This document shows, piece by piece, positions 35,065-48,800 of a stretch of 64,000 nucleotides of DNA (position 1 is the first letter of the stretch; each line of letters starts with the position of its first letter). This stretch comes from Nyssa sinensis (lineage: Eukaryota > Streptophyta > Magnoliopsida > Cornales > Nyssaceae), in assembly GCA_008638375.1 (NCBI GenBank), contig CM018038.1, forward strand, positions 16,328,515 through 16,392,514. Reading direction: 5' to 3'. A model generated the notes under the pieces. It did not search any database, was not told where the DNA came from, and worked only from the letters and a program-made list of their open reading frames with translations. Position numbers and translations under genes: made by a program.

Positions 35065-36691
35065 TGGTGTATTTGACAAACTTTTTTTAAAAGTATAAAA
35101 AAAAGTTCAAAAAAAATAAAAGTTAAGGGGGTAATTGCCCCCTAACTAAGCCCTAACCGGCTCCATCCAATTATATATATATATAAGAAATATTAGTATC
35201 AGTCGCGAATCACTTTCACTTATAATCTGATTGTTGTGTGCATTACACAAGAGACAAATAATCAAGCGTGATATTGACACTAAAAAATGTATAGATTCCA
35301 TGAATTCATTTGTATAAGCCGAAGCTAAAATTGCAAAGTAAGAATTTGAATGTTACTTGTTTGTAAATAATCCAAAGAAGAACTACTAATTTATAGCTAA
35401 TTTACATATATTTTCTTTTAGTGACATATACATAATATGGTACACTCACTTTTTTTGGAAGATTCATAACTGTGACATCTCTTGTAAGGAGGGATACGAG
35501 ATGTCACTCGGTCATTGAAAAACTTTAATCTTAATAAAACTAAAATAATGCTAAATAATTAATTTAGCATTAATTATTGAGTAAACCAATATATATAGTA
35601 TCACTCCTAAATAAATAAATAAAGTAATGTTATAAATAACATATTTTTTCATTTCTAAACACAAGTTGATAAAATTTAGTGTCATAAATATATGTGGGTC
35701 CCATCACTTTATTTTTTCTCACAAGTTGATAGAATCCATTATCATAAATGCTAATGGGTTCATCACCTTATCACTATGAAGAAATTATTCAGTGACATCA
35801 TCACTCTACATCATTATTTGAAGTGGTGCAACGTCTCTCACAAAGTTTTATATTTTTTCAAGAATGGTGATAAATAATTTTTTTATAAATTTAGGAAAAT
35901 AAGTCGAGTTTGTAAAAGAGTTAGAATCGCACCACATTTGATAACAATGTGAAATGACTATCTCATAAGAATTAGTTATCTTTAAAAATAAGAAAATGAG
36001 GTGAAAAAATCTGTTTAAATAACCGCTCCCAACTGTTACAAGATTAATAATATAAGTTACAAATGTAAAATTATTGAAATATCCGTAAAAAATTAATTAA
36101 AAATGTGGCAGATTTTTAAATCTTTCTAAATTAATAAAAATAAATAAAAACAACCAACGACATAAAAAGTGTGAGGAAAATCATAACCAGACTAATGAGG
36201 GTATTCTCTTTTTTTTTTTTTTTTTTGTGCAAAACTTTCAAATTTTAATCACTGGTTCAAAACCTATACTCAATGATTCAAATTAGACCTATACTCAAAG
36301 TATCAGATATATTTTTCAATAAATTTGATATGTTACGTGAAAATATATTCTTATGATAACACTTTACTTTTTATATTATATTATATTAAAAATATATATA
36401 ATAAAATATTATTAAAAATATATATTGACTCATCATCTAATCCAATTCATAAATTTTCACTTATTTCTTTTTCCAATAAAAGATATATTTCAAAAATGGC
36501 TATATTTGAGAGTTACTTTGTCTACTTCTCTACCTAAAAAAACTTCTAACATCTCTTTGACTTCAATTCTCACCCACCATTTTTTTTTTCACCTCTGTCC
36601 ACCTTTATTATTGTCTCTTCCTACTTTTCACACCTTAAAAATTTCTTCATTTACCATTTTTGCAACCTAACTCCAAACTCTCCCAGACACC

Positions 36692-36695
<4 letters not shown>
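34331..36695. other. Upstream region of the amino acid permease gene
   Basis: AT-rich; (AC)n(AT)n at 34635-34672 and (AT)n at about 35033-35060. The last 170 bases (about 36525-36690) are pyrimidine-rich, as plant 5' leaders often are, and probably hold the start of transcription. I cannot place a TATA box with confidence. Confidence 0.45.

Positions 36696-36737
<42 letters not shown>
36696..36737 (+). repeat. (GA)n run ending at the permease start codon
   Basis: About 20 perfect GA repeats end directly in the A of the ATG at 36737, so the repeat forms the last part of the 5' UTR. GA repeats are known binding sites for plant BBR/BPC factors; whether it works so here is inference. Confidence 0.9.
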
Positions 36738-36741
<4 letters not shown>

Positions 36742-37662
36742 TAGAGAGTTTCAGAAGAACAGCTTGTTCATGGAACAAACCCCTGATACACTTGAGAACG
36801 GTGATATTCGCAAGAACTTGGACGATGATGGTCGCATCAATCGAACTGGTACATATCCAAATGTCATATATCTAACACAGACACACAAACACACACATAT
36901 ATATACTGTATCTTTTACAATGAAACTGTATATATGCTGATGGTATGGATTTGTTTTGGTATGAAGGAACTGTGTTGACTGCAAGTGCACATATTATAAC
37001 TGCTGTGATTGGTTCTGGAGTGCTTTCTCTGGCATGGGCCATAGCTCAGTTAGGTTGGGTAGCTGGGCCAGCAGTTCTCATGGCGTTTTCTTTCATTACA
37101 TACTTCACTTCCACCTTACTTGCCGATGGTTACAGGTCTCCCGGCCCTGTCGCCGGCAAGAGAAACTACACCTACATGGATGTTGTGAGAGCTCACTTAG
37201 GTACTTCAAAATCAGAACACCCCTAAAACCGTCAATGGTTTTAATTTCTCTAATTTTTCTTTCAACTTCTCTTATATTAAAAAATATATATATTATTATA
37301 AATTCGAATTATCAAAAATAAAATAATTAAAATGAATAAAAATCCAATCCTGAAATCTGTCTAGGCCGAATTTACAGTCGTATTGTGCCGTTGAAAAACA
37401 CCCACTTCCCCATGTGAATCTTTCAATTCTGCTCCTGAAAAACAGAAATGGGTTGGTCTAGAAATCAGCAAATATTAATGGGTTTTTGGCATTTTCTTTT
37501 TCTCAGGGGGTATGAAGGTCCAGCTGTGTGGAATAGCTCAATATGGTAATCTCATAGGGGTCACAATTGGTTACACAATAACTGCATCTATCAGCATGGT
37601 GTAAGTTAATTAAATATACCTACTTTGAAATTTGAATCTTTTATTTAAGTCTTTCACTACTC

Positions 37663-37710
<48 letters not shown>

Positions 37711-40051
37711 CGCGCGGTATTGTGATATTGACATGTTTTTATTTTTTGAAATTTTTTATTATATGTCAATTAATCAGGGCCGTTAAAAGATCAAACTGTT
37801 TCCACAAAGAAGGCCATGATGTGAAGTGCTCAATATCAAACTATCCCTTCATGATCATCTTTGCCACCATCCAAATCATTCTGAGCCAAATACCAAACTT
37901 TCACAACCTCTCATGGCTCTCTATTCTAGCAGCTGTCATGTCTTTTACTTACTCTTCCATTGGACTCGGACTCTCCATTGCTAAAGTTGCAGGTACATGC
38001 ATATAAAAATAAATAAAAACTCATATTATGTATTAAAGCACTCCTTTGACCCGTCACAATGATTCAATTTTTGTAATATAATTAATGCATACTTTTATGA
38101 CATAATTGGTAGTATAAATCATGAAAACATAATGTGTGTACATTATTATAATTAGGATAGATTAGACTTCTTATTTTTGAATTTTAATTTAGTTTATATT
38201 TTTTCAATTTTATCTTCTAATTTTTAGTCTTTTTCTAATTTAATCATTCAGTCATATTAATTGATCATTTAATATGAACGGAAAAGATCATACATAAGCA
38301 CATGCAAATTTAAAGAAAGTATTTTTTATCCACATTAAACAGTCAATTGTTACGGAATAATTGAATTGAAATAAGGCTAAAAATCGAAGAGTGAAATTGA
38401 TAAAATTAAAAAAATAAGGATTAAAAGTGAAATTTGAAATAAAATTTTAAGAGTGAAAAAATATAATTTACTTTTATAACTATTAGAAAAATTATTGAAT
38501 TGTCATAGTCCACAATTAGATAATGTGTCACATATATATTATAGCACATGTAATTGTCTATCTAATCATTGATACTATAATTAAGCTATTACGTAACAAA
38601 AATTTGATAATAACAACAATTCTTTGTTTTTATTTTTTTTAAAATTATAAATTTCTATTGATTGAGTGATTTTGATTGAATCTAATAAACGGTAATCCAA
38701 CGACTGGTGAAGGAGGTGGAGACGCAAGGACAAGCCTAACAGGAGTGACTGTCGGGGTGGATGTGTCGGGATCAGAGAAGGTCTGGAGAACCTTCCAAGC
38801 CATTGGTGACATTGCCTTCGCTTATGCTTATTCCACTGTCCTCATTGAGATACAGGCAAGCAATTTGCTTTTTATTTTTTTGCCATTTTGAGATTTATTA
38901 TTAACTTATTGTGATCTTATTTGTTAAAATGAATTGACATTCTCGAAGTAAGAAATAACGATCACACTCTAATTTTAAAACTTTTAGTTTAAAGGCGTCA
39001 TTTGAAATAATAATTTTATACCAAAAAAGTGTATCTGAGTGACCCTTTAGAGTTAAAAACATTACTTACTATTGTGGTGTTAAAATTTTTGGTGTAAATA
39101 TGTCACATGAAGTAACTTTTTTACGCTAAAAGCATCATTTGAACTAACATATTCATTTTGGAAACCTCACTTTGAAAAATACTATAGTATTTGGATGAGT
39201 TTTTAAAAGTGTTGAATGAGTTATAAAAAATAAAAGTTTTCGAAACAAACGTTTAAGAAAAAAATTATTATTGATACTGTTTTGAAATTGGTGTGTTTAG
39301 ATTTGAAAACTTTCAAACGGACATTTTGAAAACATCAAAACAAATAATTAAATATTTAAAAAATTCAGTTTGAAACACGTTTCAAAACTACTGTTGCCCG
39401 TCTAAACATCTTGTTCATAAATCTTAAAACCGGATCAATATCTATTTCTCACACTTAAATATAAAGTGGTGGGGACTACTACAATAAATGTAAGAAAATG
39501 ATAAATATAATGAATTTTTCTATCCTTTCTTCTCATTCTAAAGATAAGGTGATGTGATCTACATGCATTTATTATAGTGAGTTCATCGTCTTGTGTTTAA
39601 AAATAAAAAAATAAAACTAAAAAAACTACATTATAAATAATATTACACAAAAATATATGTCAAATCATTTATTTATATCTAAGAGTAAAAAATTGTCTTA
39701 AAAATATTCATTATATATAACATTGAAAAATACTATACTTCTTAAATATATATTTTAAAATTTATATTTCAAATAATATATCATTATAATATTAATAGTA
39801 TATCCACGTCATTTCAGATAAAATTTTGAAAAGCATTGCACTGATTTGAAGCATAGTATATATGGACGATGAATACATACACATACACATACACATGATT
39901 TGCACTTAATCGGAGAGGAGAGAATACTATATATGCATACGTTTGAAGCATAATGGACGATGCATTGGTGGAGGGTCCATAGTCTGAGGAAGAAATTTAA
40001 TACATGCTTGAAATGTGTGCCTCATTAAATGTCAGGGGCCGATACTGTTAC

Positions 40052-40088
<37 letters not shown>

Positions 40089-42778
40089 GAGAGGGAGGCG
40101 AAGGAGCTAAAATGGGATATTGGACTGGAGAAAGTTTATTTTTATCATTTTAATATTAACTAAGAGAGATAGGGGAATAAATATTTAATGGTCCGATTTC
40201 AATTTTTTTTGCGATCAGATGATAAATTATATATATATATATATATAACAATTTATTCTTACAAACATAATATAATACATGTCCATTAAATGCATGTATT
40301 TAAGATTATCTGATTCACGACTCACGTTTCCATCTCTCCATAACCAAATACAGTAAAGACAGTTGTGGCTAGAAGTAACTTTAGTCTAGGGTGTCTTTAG
40401 AAGCATTTACTAGGCGTTTACTAGTTGTAAAGAGATGATTCCTTATGGACCATTGACTTGATGGACCACGGAACTTCAGATTTTGGGCCATTGATAGTGT
40501 TGTCCTTTTCACTAAGAAGTGAAAGCCCGCACCTTTAACTCTTTTTTATCTTCTTTTTTTCCCACCATCCTTTTAACATATATCATGGTGTCACAATACA
40601 CCTTATTGATCTCGTTTGATTGATTTGTGTGGGGCCGAAAAAACATAACAATGACTGTTGTGATATTGGTATTGACGTAATCTTCACAAGTCGCATATCG
40701 GTATCACATTAGATCTATAATGGTGCACTTTATAATCGTTCCACTGAAAATTCTCTTCAGTAATGGCTATTAGTTATTATGCAAAGCAACTAAATTAAAT
40801 AATGAATCAATTTCAAACAAAAAAGATAACAAAAATATACAAAGAAGACACACAATATATGTAGTTCAACAAAATACTTACGTTTATAAGTAACGATGAT
40901 TAATCTATATTGTATCAAAGAAATTACAAAAATAAAATACTCACAAATTCAAAATTTCTTTTACACAATGACAGCTCACAAAACAGCTCTTCTCACATCC
41001 TAAAGTTAGAGAAACCACACTGTTATATATGCAAGATCAGCACCGAAAATTTTATGCGTGTCCGAATTAGAAATCATTTTCCGTTCAGACTAGACTCTAT
41101 TCAAACAAAATATTTCCTTCGTTTGAATAGAGAGGCTATTATTTGGTGACAAAAAAAACATCCAAAACAAAATCAGGTCAAAATTTTTTTTTCTAGCCGC
41201 CCCGAAAATCATGACAACCACCCAACCCTAGTTGCCTCATTGAGTTTGACCAATGCCGCATCAAACATCTTACATTCTAATCATATTAGCTTGAGAATCT
41301 TATGTGGTGTTTGATAAATTTGAATATCAATCAAACTCTTAAAAGAGTTTTTATTCAAGTATGTCGAGAGTTTTTTTTTTTTTCACTTTTGTATTGCAGG
41401 ACACACTGAAATCACAACCTCCAGAAAACCAAGTGATGAAAAAGGCTTCACTTCTTGGAGTTTCAACCACCACCACGTTCTATGTCCTGTGCGGTTGCCT
41501 CGGCTACGCAGCGTTTGGAAACAAAGCACCAGGAAATTTCCTCACTGGGTTTGGTTTCTACGAACCGTTCTGGCTAATTGACTTTGCTAATGTCTGCATT
41601 GCAGTCCACCTTATTGGCGCGTACCAGGTAAATCTTTCTCACACTTGGGCTCTGTTTAAGGGAGAGCTTGCCGTAAGGCTGTGAAACGAACTGTGGTGGA
41701 ACTAGACCATTGATATAAGGGACAAAAAATTAAAATTTAAAAGGGTCTTTTATTCAATAAAATTGGGGGAGGGGGGTGATTTATAATTTCTATAGAAAAT
41801 GGTGGTACAACATCAAATATTTAAAATTTTTGGAGGCCATAGCCCTCTTATATCCACAATTGGTCAGAGGCTCATTCAAGATCGGCTTATGAAATAAACA
41901 AAACAAGTTTGAATATATTTTAAGATTCATTTATTTATTGAACTCAGTTCGACAAGTCAATAAGTGGTTTAACATTATATAAAAAATCAAGTAATTCGAA
42001 CTCAACTTGAAATTGGCTTAATTAGAAACTCTTTAAAATCAACTTAAGAAATTAACAAGTCGAAATTGAACACATTGCTCAACTTTATTCATTTACAAAC
42101 CTAGCTTTTTGGAAGCTTGAAATAGTGTTGGGAACAAAAGATGACTAGCTAAGCTCGAACACAATTTAAAGTTTGTTTATTTTAGTGAGTCAAATTTGAA
42201 AACAGCTGATCGACTTGACTCGTTTATAGTCCTAGCTTTCTGGACGTTCAAAATAGTGTCGGGGACCAAAGTTATCCCCATCGCTATTTTGAGCAGCTCG
42301 GTTATTGTGTATGCACTGCTTTGCCGTGACAAATCCATATAAAATGATTTACCAGGTTTTCTGCCAGCCCATATTCGGATTCGTCGAGGTTCGCTGCCAC
42401 CAGCGTTGGCCAGAAAGCAAATTCATAACAACAGAGCACGCAGTTGACATACCATTTTACGGAGTTTACTACATCAACTTCTTCAGATTGGTGTGGAGAA
42501 CTATCTACGTAATAGTGACGGCGGTGATCGCCATGATATTTCCATTCTTCAATGATTTCTTGGGGTTGATCGGAGCGGCATCATTCTATCCATTGACAGT
42601 GTATTTCCCCATAGAGATGCACATTGCTCGCTCAAAAATACCCAAGTTTTCTTTGACTTGGATATGGTTGAAAATCCTGAGCTGGGCATGCCTGGTTGTG
42701 TCCCTTGTTGCTGCTGCTGGATCCATTCAGGGCCTGGCACATGATCTCAAGAACTACCAGCCCTTCAAAACTCAGTAA
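36737..42778 (+). CDS. AAP6: Amino acid permease, AAP6-like, complete, seven exons
   Basis: Proton-coupled amino acid importer of the plasma membrane (AAAP family, Aa_trans domain, about 11 membrane helices). Exons: 36737-36848, 36967-37200, 37507-37600, 37778-37992, 38716-38855 (or from 38713), 41400-41627, 42356-42778; phases agree throughout and the product is 481 or 482 residues, normal for AAPs. The acidic N-terminus (LENGDIRKNLDDDGRINRTG) leads into TASAHIITAVIGSGVLSLAW, and conserved blocks follow: GKRNYTYMDVVRAHLG, VQLCGIAQYGNLIGVTIGY, SQIPNFHNLSWLSILAAVM, KVWRTFQAIGDIAFAYAYST, GFGFYEPFWLIDFANVCIA, FFNDFLGLIGAAS, ending PFKTQ. Intron 5 (2.5 kb) starts with GC, not GT. Near residue 39 a usually conserved Trp is Val. 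The frame is intact. The AAP6 name rests on similarity and on the neighbouring XK2-like gene; another clade member is possible. Confidence 0.93.
37661..37714. repeat. Compound microsatellite (GT)n(AT)n(GT)n(GC)n in permease intron 3
   Basis: Perfect runs between exons 3 and 4. Confidence 0.92.
41870..42265. repeat. Two tandem partial copies of a dispersed repeat in the last permease intron
   Basis: 41874-42110 resembles the body of the hAT-type MITE at 33982-34322 (shared TTAACATTATATAAAAAATCAAG-like words). Each part ends in a similar stretch: CTAGCTTTTTGGAAGCTTGA at about 42102 and CTAGCTTTCTGGACGTTCAA at about 42231, followed by AATAGTGTYGGGRACCAAAG. So a segment was duplicated after the MITE-like piece arrived. 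Confidence 0.6.
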
Positions 42779-45700
42779 CTCAAACATATATTGGTGAGTT
42801 ACATGTACAATACTTTGAATAAGAATGAAGTTACAAGAGAATATTAATCCATGTTATATTTCCTAGTAATGTGCAATCAAATTAGAACAAGAAGTACCCC
42901 TGTTGCAAAAAACTTGTTCTTGACTATCAACAGTTGAGAATGGCTAATGAGATTTTCCTACAAGAGTAATCAATGCAAAAAGATAACTGGAAGGGACCGA
43001 TGATGGTCACTCCGTCGATCAAGTCAAAAAAAAAAGTTGCGAAGGCAATAATAAAGGATTAGACTTAAGAATTTTAAGTGCATACCTTAACTTTTACAAT
43101 AGATTAATTGTCTTTTGTGATAAAATCCTTTTGAGTGTGAGTCACGGATTTTCTAATATCAATGTGATAAGCCTGAAGTGACAGTTCTCATATTGGAGCC
43201 TATGACTTCAAATGTGAAGTAACGGTCATGTTGATATGTCAGTTCGGCAAGGTGGAACATTAACTTGCCTTGAGCTCGGTTATCCTGCAATACAAGTGGC
43301 CAGCTCGGGAAGAGAGAAGAGCTCTACGTATGGTTACCGAACTGGGTTAGAGATCTTTCATCCGGACCTAAAAGCATATAACTCAACAGTTTTAAAATCT
43401 GTAGTGAGAACAGTATGATTCAATATCTCATTAAAGCATTGACTTCACTGCATACCAAGAGGATTCTTTTGTGTATCAACTTATTCATCCATCAACTGAG
43501 ATTCCAAATTACTAGTGGAGGATTTGTTAGACTATAGCTACGACCACCCTCAAACCTGATAGGAATTTTTTATAATAATGATATGCATTGATCAAGATAA
43601 AAAGACAGAGAGAAGACATTCCTATCATGGAAAATCTCGTACCCAATCAAATCAATGATTAACAAATGCCACAATGAAAAGACTCCAAAAATCACTTCCT
43701 TATTTCCATACTTGAGGGGATGCTGATGCTCCAAACTCTATTAGGCTGTCTCTCTGTATGGGGAAAAAAGAAGAGAAAAAATCATTTTAGAAAGAAAGGC
43801 ATTGTTTCTGTAATTTGAGGGAGACTACTCGATTTCCATGGGCAGATTTTTTATTTTGTTGTGTGCAACTACTTTCCACTTATTTTTGTATTGCCACAAG
43901 ATTAATCTTATTCATTCGAGTGCACTCGCATGCTTTACTCAATTCAATGCTATGGGACTGAGGATGTAACGCATCCCTGAATTTTTGTTAGACATTGAAA
44001 ATCAAACTAACGCCAATTGTGTAGGAACTGAACACTCACACCAATCAGATAGGAACTTGATCCTCAAAGTTGGGCACTTCTTGTACAAGTATATTTGTAT
44101 AGTTTGTATTGCCCCTTTCAAATGTTTGGTACATTTGCTGTCCAAATAGGCTCTAACAGGAAACTTGTTTCCGCAGCACTGCCTATTGATTTAACCAGAA
44201 GTGTCACAAAAGGTATCTGGGGGCTTATGGGAATTTAACCGGAAGTGTGATTTTCAGATACAGCTTCTTTAGATAACTGAGGAAAGAAAAGGAAAAGACA
44301 CGATGAGTCGAGAAAAAGGAAAGAAATATTTGTGTTAACTGTTAACTAATCATGTAAATAACTAGGAAGATAAAAGAGAAAAAAAATATAGTTGTGGCAT
44401 CTACTCCTGTTAAGAAAGTTGGGAGGGAAAGGGGGAAAGGGGGAAAGGAAGGAATATTTATTATGTGACTGCTGGAGGTAAAACAGGAAACAACTTACAG
44501 AAAAAGTTATGGCAAAACAAATAAACCAACAACTTCTCCTCTCCTTCATTTTGCCTACTTTTGAAGAAAAATAAAAGTGGACCTTGAGGGGGTTAAGTTC
44601 TCTCCCCATCTATTCCCGTTTTCCTCTCTTTTCTCTCCTCAAACACAATTCAAATAAGAGACGGAAACCCTCTCTCTCCATCCCTTTCCATCCCCAAAGG
44701 TCCTACAAACTGACTATCTTGGGCTAATGAAGCACCCTGGCCAGGTCAAACCTAATTCACAATCTCAAATTCCGTGTAGGACATGACAACCATCAAATTT
44801 TATAACGGGTAATTGCAGGATATAATCCCCCCCCCCCAAAAAAAACCAAGGTGCCCAATCACTGATTCCATAAATAGTGAGTTCGTGAAGGATAGTGAGT
44901 TCGTGAAGGATAGAATCTCTCCCACCTGACTGAACTTGCTCACCACGTCCTATCTTTCCCCCTCACAAAAGAGGCAACTCATACCATTGTATGCAGCCCC
45001 GTGTTGTCCATCATCCCCATTATCGATTTCATCCTACATCAGAGTACATATTAAGAAGAAACACATACTTCCAAGGAATTACCAATATCAATTAAAGTAA
45101 AACAACATAGTCAGGACCCTCTCAAAAAGGAATATTTTTAAATCAAAAGAAAATTTTGAACTTTGCATTTGGATGTCTAAGTGATAAAGCTACCATGTGA
45201 GGCCATATTTGTTGCGGAAAAGTTTTCACATTCATAAGCATAGGTGCGCACACACAGGAACAAATGAGCATATGAAATGCAATTTCTCTTCCCATTCCTT
45301 AAAATTCTTCATCCAGTCAAAATACACTGGTTAAAAGTATTTTCTTTTTTTTTTCTTTTTTTATTGTTGTTGCTCCTCAACATTTCATGGCAACCAAAGG
45401 TACAATTTGATTGCTTAAATAACTCTTAAAGTGACACTGAATAGGGAAGCCTTCCAAAAAAAGGTCAGATTTATCTGCAGACTTCAGAGTCTATGTTCCT
45501 AGTAAGTTCAAATAATTTTGCTGCTTCTCATGAAACTGCAAAATAAGAAGTCCTGCATTCTCCACTCATCACGATCTTCAGGTGAGGTAGTAAGTTTAAA
45601 ACAACACAAAATTACGTGGTGTAAAAATTAATCTCACCTAATAACAATGAAAAACTAGAAGTAATTAATAACAGAAACTAAACACGCATGCTAATGCTAT

Positions 45701-45819
45701 CAACAATCAGAGGGAAAAAAATGCATGCCAATGTTATTGCTAATATCATAAGAATATCTTGAATTATAACAGCCAAATAAAACACAAAGATACAAACATT
45801 ACCTCAATAAAAAAAAAGA
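42779..45819. other. Spacer between the convergent permease and KH genes
   Basis: Three kilobases with no recognisable exon, RNA gene or element. It should include both 3' UTRs. Holds a poly-C run at about 44827-44837 and an exact 18-base tandem duplication (TAGTGAGTTCGTGAAGGA) at 44875-44910. Short open frames here (43236-43418, 44346-44609) match nothing I know. Confidence 0.5.
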
Positions 45820-48800
45820 TCAATTAGCTTCTGTCTCAATAATTACAAATGCTTGAATGAGACTCTGCGCAGCATGGGTCTGCTCAGGTGTCCCAGATAT
45901 TATCATCACAGTTTCTGTTGCTCCAGGTTTGGGATCAGTTATGGTAATTTTTGCATCGGAAATCTGAAACAGTGCGAGTCATATCAGTATTGCTAAGTTT
46001 GTTGAAGTATATACCAAGTAAAAAGGAAATAATAGTTCATCCAAATTTCATCAAATCTATAAATATGCATATAAATTTTCCCAAAATTAAAGAAAATTCT
46101 AGGAGTTGCAAACGTAATGTTTTTGTTTCTTTGGTAAGTAACAAAAAAAATTTATTAAAAGAATGACAATATACAACAAAGACTATACAACTATACACTA
46201 TACACTCATATAACTCTAAAAAGAAACAAAATTCTCTATGGACAAGGCTGAGGTGATGAGTCATCAAGTTAAAAATCTACCAGTGCACAACCCCAATACA
46301 GAAATGTTGAAGAATTGGGCAAAATTAGTAATGAGTTTTTGTGGCCAAAGAAAAGGACAAAAAACCTGTGGCACCGTAGGTTGGAATATTGTTGAAGAAA
46401 ATCAAGGGAAGTTGTTAGAAGAAAAGGAAAAAGGGACAAATATCCATTAGTTGAACAATTGAGACCAATTCTGGTGGAAATCAAAATAATACTTCCCTTA
46501 AGGGAAAAATTCATAGATAGAACAAGCTATTACTAATCAAAATCTATTCAAGAACAAACTGGACTCCGAAAAAGATTCTTCAAAAATGAGTTTTACTCTT
46601 GACAGCAGTGTTGGCTTACAAAGTCATGCAGGATGTGCTATCCTACACCACCTGACAATGAAGATCAAAAGAGGATGTTCCAGATCTAAACTAGGCATAG
46701 GCACAGGAACAGGAACAGGATCAGTTAGTTAGGCATTAATTTTGTATTTTTTACTTTTTGAAATATTTATTTGTTTTATAGGAATTTATTTTTGGCATTT
46801 CCTTTCATTTTGAGGAATTGCCTATATATAGAGATTTGCAGTAACAGCACAGTTTAGCTTGCTATTGGTGAATTATTAGAATTATTGAAAAGTTTCTGTC
46901 TATAGACTCTCTCGGTTTTTGTCTTCCTCTTCTTCTTTCTCTTCTCTCTGTTCTTCTTCCTCTCTCTTCTCTTTATACTCCGATCATCAAACATGAGATA
47001 CCTCCATTCCTAGAGGAAATTTAGTGCCAAGCAAGCTATGAGGGGGTTAAGTTCCTTCAGGTCAGGAGTATACTTTCATTTTTCACCAATGTGCAAAGAA
47101 TGAACCCGCTGATGTATTGGAGTCAAGTAGTTGCAGTTTTGCAAACTATTGAGTGTCGAGATTGAGTGTCGAGCCAGGTTTTGATGGGTTGAGAGATGAA
47201 TACTCCACTTGTCCTCGTGTTGGCATCATTTTTTTCCAAACCGTCAAGATAACAGAGCACTTGGTGGATAGATCAAAGAGTGACAGAACAAAATTCAAAT
47301 CCTGTAGACTATGGCTGTGTGGCAACATGCACAAGGTTCATAGTTATAATACATAATACAGCAGAATATATGAAGGATTAGATGTACGCAACCCCTTACC
47401 TCCCCCCCCGCAGGCAATCAAAGAGGTTGTTTAGGCAAAAAGAAAATCCCCTTTACACCCAGAAAAAAAAAAAAAAAAACAGGAAGAAGAATAAAGAAAA
47501 ACTGGACAATCCAAAGAATGATTGTCAGGCCAAACAAATATACCTCACGAATTTGTTTCAGACATCCACCAGCCTCTCCATATATTGAAGGAAGAAGGGA
47601 ACGAGGAATAACAACTTCCACAGTGGTGTTTGTGATAATTGCTGGATGACTTCCTCTGCATAAAAATTAAGATATATATTTATATAAAAATGAGTTGAGT
47701 TGAGTTGAGTTGAGTTGAGCTGAGTTGTTATGTATAATTAGAAACTAATGCCAATGCCCCTTCAACAAATGATTTGACATCAAGCACAATAATTAACCAA
47801 AATTTGACGATTAAAAAAAAATGATACAAACCCTCCAAATCCACCAATTCTTCTTTGGGGAGCTCCTGCATAGTCTGGCAAGCCCATCGGACCAACACCT
47901 TCAGTTAGTGCCTAAAAGCCAGTTTGGGAAGCATAAGTTAGTTCACAAGTAACATAAAAGGCACCACATGAACTGATGTCTACCAATACTCTCACTGCTG
48001 CACAATTTGCTTCTCCAAAATGCATTCCCAATATTTTGGGTCAACCATCATGGATAGAAAACACTAATTCAAGGCACTGATGGGCATGACATAATAAAAC
48101 AACCACACAATAACACTCGAGATGCTCACGTTGATTAATAGGAAGAAACTGTAAAACAAAAAATGAGTTTCGTGAGGTAACATAATAACTAATTTATACC
48201 TGAGGACCCCATGGTGCTGAAGATGGCTTTCTCTCAGATATGTGAAGGGGGATGCCTGGCCCATGAATATTGTGCATAAAAGGCGGGCGATCAACATGAA
48301 AACCACCAGGTGGCGGCAGACCGCCAACAGTGTCTAACTTGTGAAATGAGGGATCTAAATTGGAATACATTCCCAGAGGTGAAAGTTCCCTCCTTCCCAC
48401 ATAGGAAGAAAATGGAGGAACTTGATCCAGAAAGGCAGGATCAAAATGGTTGATAGAAGGAAATGCATCACGGAAGAAATGATGCCTTAACCTATTGGTT
48501 ATCTGCAAAAGAGCCTCTTGAACTGCTTCAAATTCTCCATTTACCTGTCAGAAAGATTCTCCATAACTAAGTAGTATAGTAGCACAAGAAAAAAAGGTCA
48601 AGGTTTGCTAGAAATAAGAAAGTACCCCCTGTAGTCTGTAGACAAGTAGTAGAAATACTGGGTACATGATCATGGTAAGTTAGGAATATCTAAATAAAAG
48701 GAATTACTATCCTTCACAATCAATATCACAATGGTAACTAGGTATATCCACAAATGTTAAACCTTACATGCCTACAAAGAAAAACAGCAAAAGACATATG

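Noticed and set aside
38160..38480. Possible inverted-repeat MITE in permease intron 4
   Set aside because: Complementary AT-rich words are present, but no defined ends or target duplication.
43236..43418. 60-codon open frame in the spacer after the permease
   Set aside because: No recognisable motif or splice context; length is within chance.
46676..46990. Possible copia solo LTR in the last KH intron
   Set aside because: TATA-like and CT-rich layout is suggestive, but no matching ends or target duplication could be found.
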